Assembly (NCBI GenBank): GCA_964441935.1
Contig: CAYTXI010000101.1
Span: 1 to 9,031, forward strand
Reading direction: 5' to 3'
DNA from: JBBDMC01 sp964441935
GTDB taxonomy: Bacteria; Pseudomonadota; Alphaproteobacteria; Rhizobiales; Kaistiaceae
DNA length: 9,031 nucleotides
In this document: positions 5,307 through 9,031 of the stretch, piece after piece
How the letters are laid out: every line of letters begins with the position of its first letter
Numbering within the stretch: position 1 is the stretch's first letter
Program-made: the position numbers and the translations under genes
The notes under the pieces: generated by a model
What the model saw: the letters and a program-made list of their open reading frames with translations, nothing else
The model's database searches: none
Told to the model about the DNA's origin: nothing

Positions 5307-6716
5307 ATGACGACCGCCAAAGACGTCCTCAAGTTGATCAAGGAGAAAGACGTCAAGTTTGTCGATTGCCGCTTCACCGACCCGCGCGGCAAGTGGCAAC
5401 ACGTCACTTTCGACACCGTCCTCATCGACGAAGACACATTCGTCGACGGGCTCATGTTCGACGGGTCCTCGATCGCCGGCTGGAAAGTGATTCACCAGTC
5501 CGACATGAAGCTGATGCTCGATCCCGTGACCGCGGTGATCGACCCGTTCTTCGCACAGACGACGCTGTCGATCGTGTGCGACGTCGTGGAGCCGTTGACC
5601 GACGAGCCCTATGAGCGCGACCCGCGCTCGGTTGCCAAGAAGGCCGAGGCTTATCTCAAGCAGACCAAAATCGGCGACGAGGTGTTCTTCGGACCCGAGG
5701 CGGAGTTCTTCGTATTCGACGACGTCAGGTTCGCCGCAGAGCCGTACAACACCGGCTTCAAGATCGACGACATCGAGCTGCCGATCAATTCCGACACCGA
5801 CTACGAAATGGGCAACCTCGGCCACCGCATGCGGACCAAGGGCGGCTACTTCCCGGTGCCGCCGCAGGATTCCATGCAGGACATGCGCTCTGAGATGCTG
5901 TCGTCGATGGCCGCCATGGGCGTCAAGACCGAGAAGCACCACCACGAGGTCGGTGCCGCCCAGCACGAGCTTGGCATGCGTTTCGCTCCCATGACGCTGA
6001 TGGCCGACCAGCTCCAGATCTACAAGTATTGCATCCACAACGTCGCCAACGCCTACGGCAAGACCGCCACGTTCATGCCCAAACCGGTCTTCGGCGACAA
6101 CGGCTCGGGCATGCACGTCCACCAGTCGATCTGGAAGGGCGGCAAGCCTGTATTCGCCGGCAAGCTTTACTCCGACCTTTCGCAGGAGTGTCTCTACTAC
6201 ATCGGCGGCATCATCAAGCACGCTCGCACCATCAACGCGTTCTCCAACCCGACGACCAACTCCTATAAGCGCCTCGTTCCGGGCTACGAAGCGCCTGTGC
6301 TCTTGGCCTACTCGTCGCGCAACCGCTCCGCCAGTTGCCGGATTCCGGTGGTGAGCTCGCCGAACGCCAAGCGTGTTGAGGTGCGTTTCCCCGATCCCGC
6401 CGCCAACGCGTATCTCTCTTTCGCGGCGATGCTGATGGCCGGGCTCGACGGCATCCGCAACAAGATCGACCCAGGCGACCCCGTCGACAAGAACCTGTAC
6501 GATCTGCCGCCGCGCGAGATGAAGCGGATCCCGACGGTGTGCACCTCGCTGCGCGAGGCGCTTAGCAACCTCGACAAGGACCGCGCGTTCCTCAAGGCCG
6601 GAGACGTTTTCTCCGACGACATGATTGACGCTTACATAGAACTGAAAATGGAGGAGGTGATCCGCGCGGATCAGACCCCGCATCCAGTCGAATTCGACAT
6701 GTACTATTCGGTCTGA
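5307..6716 (+). CDS. glnA: Type I glutamine synthetase
   Basis: The enzyme makes glutamine from glutamate, ammonia and ATP, the entry step of nitrogen assimilation, as a cytoplasmic dodecamer. The product has 469 residues, standard for GSI-beta. Visible motifs: the signature MFDGSSIAGW (50-59); metal and glutamate ligands E131 and E133 in GPEAEFF, E214 in HHHEVG and E222 in QHELG; the ATP-binding segment KPVFGDNGSGMHVHQS (259-274) with H270; NRSASCRIP (339-347); and E358 and R360 in RVEVRFPDP. The adenylylation tyrosine is Y398 in NLYDLPP (396-402), so GlnE-type control linked to PII is expected. The ATG at 5307 is preceded by GAGAGGG (5291-5297), 9 nt upstream. The gene follows glnB by 115 bp and probably shares its RpoN promoter. 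It ends at a strong hairpin facing a convergent gene. Confidence 0.98.
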   Translation: MTTAKDVLKLIKEKDVKFVDCRFTDPRGKWQHVTFDTVLIDEDTFVDGLMFDGSSIAGWKVIHQSDMKLMLDPVTAVIDPFFAQTTLSIVCDVVEPLTDEPYERDPRSVAKKAEAYLKQTKIGDEVFFGPEAEFFVFDDVRFAAEPYNTGFKIDDIELPINSDTDYEMGNLGHRMRTKGGYFPVPPQDSMQDMRSEMLSSMAAMGVKTEKHHHEVGAAQHELGMRFAPMTLMADQLQIYKYCIHNVANAYGKTATFMPKPVFGDNGSGMHVHQSIWKGGKPVFAGKLYSDLSQECLYYIGGIIKHARTINAFSNPTTNSYKRLVPGYEAPVLLAYSSRNRSASCRIPVVSSPNAKRVEVRFPDPAANAYLSFAAMLMAGLDGIRNKIDPGDPVDKNLYDLPPREMKRIPTVCTSLREALSNLDKDRAFLKAGDVFSDDMIDAYIELKMEEVIRADQTPHPVEFDMYYSV

Positions 6717-6740
6717 CGGCGGAGCCGCACATGACTCGCA

Positions 6741-6764
6741 ACGGGGCGCCTATGGGCGCCCCGT
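6741..6764 (+). terminator. Hairpin terminator between convergent glnA and the FG-GAP gene
   Basis: ACGGGGCGCC (6741-6750) and GGCGCCCCGT (6755-6764) form a perfect 10-bp stem with loop TATG, 24 nt after the glnA stop. The downstream tract (CTCGTTC) is only mildly T-rich, so it may act as a weak intrinsic terminator or as a 3'-end stabiliser. The symmetry means it could also serve the minus-strand gene whose stop is at 6772-6770, only 5 nt away. Confidence 0.65.
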
Positions 6765-6769
6765 CTCGT

Positions 6770-7861
6770 TCAACGCTCCGCCCCTTCCTCCGCAAAACGG
6801 ACCGCCATGAGCCGCCCGTCGTCGAGACCGACGATGAAGGCCGGTGGCCCACCTTCCGGTTGGGCGAGAACCCCAATGGCGGTTGTGACGGCAGCCGGCA
6901 GCGGCACCACGGCGATATCGCGAAGCCTGCCGCGCGCCGCCGACACCATCCTCAGCGCCCGGCGGTCCGCCGACGGCACCACCAAATCGTCGATGCGGTC
7001 GCCGTTGACGTCGCCGATAGCGGAAAGCCCGAGCTCAGTGGACCCGAAGACGTGGTTGGAGAAACCTTCGGCGCGGTCGACCAACCTCAGCCGGGCTCGG
7101 TCCAGCGTCAGCACCTCGAGCGTGCCGTCGATGTGGGGCGTCTTGACGATCGCAATTTCCAACCGGTTGTCGCCGGTGAAATCGGCAATGCCGGCGACGT
7201 TCAGCCACCGCTCAGGCCGGCCGATCGGCACGGTCGCGCCGATCTCGGCGAGCGTGCCGCCGACCAGTCGGTAGATGACGACGGCCGCCCCGGCCTCCGG
7301 CGTCGAGCGGATGGCGAGCACGTCGTCGTCGCCGTCGCCATTAAAGTCGGCAATGCGAGGCTCAAGGTCCTCGAAGACCGCGTTGTCGCGCGCCCTGACC
7401 GTGCTCAGCCGTCCGTTGACGTCCTGGACGACCAGCGCCGCCGCCTCGATGGTGTCACCGAGCGCCCCGTGCGGGTAGCGATCTGTCGGCTCGGCGTACC
7501 ACGCCCGTCTCACGCCATCGAGGTTGTCGTCCGCCTCAGCGATAGTCGCGTCCGGAATCCCGCCCGGTGCCGCCTCGCGTTCGGGCGGCTCTCTCGGAGC
7601 GGGGCAGACACCGTCGCCCTCGCAGCTTTGCAGCACCATCCAGTCGCCGGCGCGGACGTACACCGCGTCCCCGTCCTGGCGAACTTCCGACACCGGATCC
7701 GGCAGCGGAACGCTCGTCGCCGCCCACTCCGCCGAGGCGCTCGATGCGGCGCACACCACGGCGAACGAACAAGCAAGGGCAATCCGATTCCGTAACGCGC
7801 TCAAGACCGGCCAACCTGGACTAGCAAGGGCCAAGCATAGTCCAAAAAGGCAGCCCGTCAT
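6770..7861 (-). CDS. Exported FG-GAP/VCBS-type repeat protein of unknown function
   Basis: I do not recognise a named gene. The 363-residue product has an N-terminal export signal: a basic segment LRNR (23-26), a hydrophobic core, and a likely signal peptidase I cleavage at ASA|E (44/45). It is therefore predicted to be periplasmic or secreted. Three calcium-binding-like repeats resemble integrin FG-GAP/VCBS propeller blades: DFNGDGDDD (172-180), DFTGDNRLE (227-235) and DVNGDRIDD (284-292). Each is followed by a hydrophobic strand, suggesting a small beta-propeller. C80 and C86 may form a disulphide in EGDGVC. The ATG at 7861 has no good ribosome-binding site. A TTG at 7804 (residue 20) would give a more standard 25-residue signal peptide, so the start is uncertain. 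The frame begins 20 nt after valS on the same strand, suggesting co-transcription. No catalytic motif is visible, so a binding or structural role is more likely than an enzymatic one. Confidence 0.85.
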   Translation of the reverse strand: MTGCLFGLCLALASPGWPVLSALRNRIALACSFAVVCAASSASAEWAATSVPLPDPVSEVRQDGDAVYVRAGDWMVLQSCEGDGVCPAPREPPEREAAPGGIPDATIAEADDNLDGVRRAWYAEPTDRYPHGALGDTIEAAALVVQDVNGRLSTVRARDNAVFEDLEPRIADFNGDGDDDVLAIRSTPEAGAAVVIYRLVGGTLAEIGATVPIGRPERWLNVAGIADFTGDNRLEIAIVKTPHIDGTLEVLTLDRARLRLVDRAEGFSNHVFGSTELGLSAIGDVNGDRIDDLVVPSADRRALRMVSAARGRLRDIAVVPLPAAVTTAIGVLAQPEGGPPAFIVGLDDGRLMAVRFAEEGAER

Positions 7862-7881
7862 CGGCCGACCCGAACCGGTCC

Positions 7882-9031
7882 TCAGGCGTCCAGTCGGGCG
7901 AGCGCCGCCGCCGTCTTCTGGCGCCGGTCGGAAGCTTCCGCAAGCCGCTCGCGCTGCTCGTCGACCACGTCCTCCGGCGCCCTGGCGATGAACTGCCGGT
8001 TGCCGAGCTTGGCCTCGATCTTGGCAATGTCCTTGCCGATGCGCTCAAGCTCCTTCTCGAGTCGGCCGCGCTCCGCTGCGACGTCGATGACGCCCGCGAG
8101 CGGCATCGACACCGTCGCCTCGCCGATGACGATCTGGACGGCGCCCTTCGGTGGAGCTTTCGCAATGTCGATGCGCTCGGCCCGCGCCAGGCGCCGGATC
8201 AGAATGCCGTGTGCTGCGAGCCGCGCCGACGTGACGGACGAGGCGTTGGCGACGGAGAGGTCGACCATGGCGGCGGCCGGTACGTTCATCTCCGAGCGCA
8301 CCGAGCGCACCGCCGTGATGAAGTCGATCAGCCAGTTGATCTCCGCTGCGGCGGCCTCGTCGGCGAAGTCCGGCCTCGGCCAGTCGCTGAGCGCCAGCAG
8401 CGATTGGCGGGACCCGGTCCGCCCCGCGAGCTCCTCGGTGATGAACGGCATGAACGGGTGCAGCACCTCGACGATGCGATCAAGCACCCAAGCAACGGTA
8501 GCTCGGGTCTCCACCTTGGCCGGTCCGTCGTTGCCGGCAAGCACCGGCTTTGACAGCTCCAGATACCAATCGCAGAAGAAGTTCCACACGAAACGGTAGA
8601 TCGCCGCCGCCGCCTCGTTGAACCGATAGGCCTCGATCCCGGCGGTGACCGCGGCGACACAACGTGTCGCCTCGGTGGCGATCCAGCGGTTGAGCGTCTC
8701 TTTCAGCGCAGCCGGATCGTATCGATCAACCGACCGGCAGTCGTAATGATCGGCGAAGCGCGCGGCGTTCCACAGCTTGGTGGCGAAGTTGCGGTAGCCC
8801 GCGACGCGGGATTCGGCGAGCTTGATGTCGCGCCCTTGCGCCGCCATGGCAGCGAGCGTGAAACGCAGCGCGTCGGCGCCGTAGGTATCGATCAGCTCCA
8901 ACGGGTCGATGACGTTGCCCTTCGACTTCGACATCTTGGCGCCCTTCTCGTCGCGGACGAGGGCGTGGATGTAGACGTCACGGAAGGGCTCCTTTTCCAT
9001 GAAATGGAGGCCCATCATCATCATGCGGGCG
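7882..9031 (-). CDS. valS: Valyl-tRNA synthetase (C-terminal part; runs off right edge)
   Basis: This class I aminoacyl-tRNA synthetase charges tRNA-Val in the cytoplasm. The last 382 codons are present and the frame continues open past the right edge (in-frame A and R codons precede the MMMMGLHF stretch), so the ATG at 9024 is internal. The catalytic KMSKS loop (GAKMSKSKGN) is at 8943-8914, with KMSKS itself at 8937-8923. It is followed by the conserved YGADALRFTLAAMAAQGRDI segment that leads into the anticodon-binding domain. That domain contains LHPFMPFITEEL. The C-terminus (about the last 70 residues, rich in E, R, K and L) is the ValS-specific coiled-coil arm that contacts tRNA. The HIGH motif and editing domain lie outside the window. 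The FG-GAP gene follows 20 nt after the stop. No terminator separates them. Confidence 0.97.
   Translation of the reverse strand, partial: ARMMMMGLHFMEKEPFRDVYIHALVRDEKGAKMSKSKGNVIDPLELIDTYGADALRFTLAAMAAQGRDIKLAESRVAGYRNFATKLWNAARFADHYDCRSVDRYDPAALKETLNRWIATEATRCVAAVTAGIEAYRFNEAAAAIYRFVWNFFCDWYLELSKPVLAGNDGPAKVETRATVAWVLDRIVEVLHPFMPFITEELAGRTGSRQSLLALSDWPRPDFADEAAAAEINWLIDFITAVRSVRSEMNVPAAAMVDLSVANASSVTSARLAAHGILIRRLARAERIDIAKAPPKGAVQIVIGEATVSMPLAGVIDVAAERGRLEKELERIGKDIAKIEAKLGNRQFIARAPEDVVDEQRERLAEASDRRQKTAAALARLDA

Noticed and set aside
5277..6683. Long open frame on the minus strand covering nearly all of glnA (468 codons)
   Set aside because: It is a mirror frame produced by GC-biased codons of glnA. 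Its composition is V, H, R and G-rich with no recognisable domain, and glnA itself is unmistakable.
6731..7795. Plus-strand frame (354 codons) after glnA
   Set aside because: It is antisense to the FG-GAP gene, crosses the glnA terminator hairpin and is low-complexity in R, D, V and G. The minus-strand frame has a signal peptide and repeated DxNGD motifs.
1..9031. Mobile elements, CRISPR arrays, toxin-antitoxin or defence cassettes
   Set aside because: I found no transposase-like or integrase-like product, no direct-repeat arrays, and no flanking duplications. Gene order is that of a conserved core region.

Overview
The window looks like a GC-rich alphaproteobacterial chromosome segment, most plausibly Rhodospirillales-like. 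The reasons are the strong G/C bias at third codon positions, the clpX-clpP-tig order, a glnB-glnA pair with a candidate sigma-54 promoter, and protein sequences of alphaproteobacterial style. Almost all of it is conserved housekeeping DNA. I see no phage, transposon, CRISPR array, toxin-antitoxin pair or defence cassette.

Left part (1-2910, all minus strand, transcribed right to left): tRNA-Leu(UAG), tig (trigger factor), clpP (protease subunit), and the first 145 codons of clpX (unfoldase), which runs off the left edge. This is the classic protein folding and turnover cluster. Trigger factor meets nascent chains at the ribosome, and ClpX feeds substrates into the ClpP chamber. A strong sigma-70-type promoter (3006-3034) precedes the tRNA, and tig starts only 36 nt after the tRNA, so the two probably share a transcript. 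A weaker heat-shock-like promoter candidate precedes clpP.

Middle (3092-6716): nnr on the minus strand encodes the two-domain NAD(P)H-hydrate repair enzyme. It diverges from glnB-glnA on the plus strand, which encode the PII nitrogen signalling protein and type I glutamine synthetase. The 177-bp divergent region holds a GG-N10-GC sigma-54 element, an imperfect 20-bp dyad and a possible -10 element for nnr. GlnB carries its uridylylation tyrosine (Y51) and GlnA its adenylylation tyrosine (Y398), so the two-tier covalent control of nitrogen assimilation looks intact. The glnB-glnA spacer is strikingly C-rich and G-poor.

Right part (6741-9031): glnA ends at a perfect 10-bp hairpin, facing a convergent minus-strand pair. 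One member is valS (valyl-tRNA synthetase, C-terminal 382 residues, continuing past the right edge). Twenty nt downstream of its stop begins an exported FG-GAP/VCBS-type repeat protein of unknown function, the least understood gene here.

All gaps between genes are shorter than 300 bp. The more interesting signals are regulatory (sigma-54 element, divergent dyad, C-rich spacer, tRNA-tig leader) plus the exported repeat protein. None amounts to a clearly new system.
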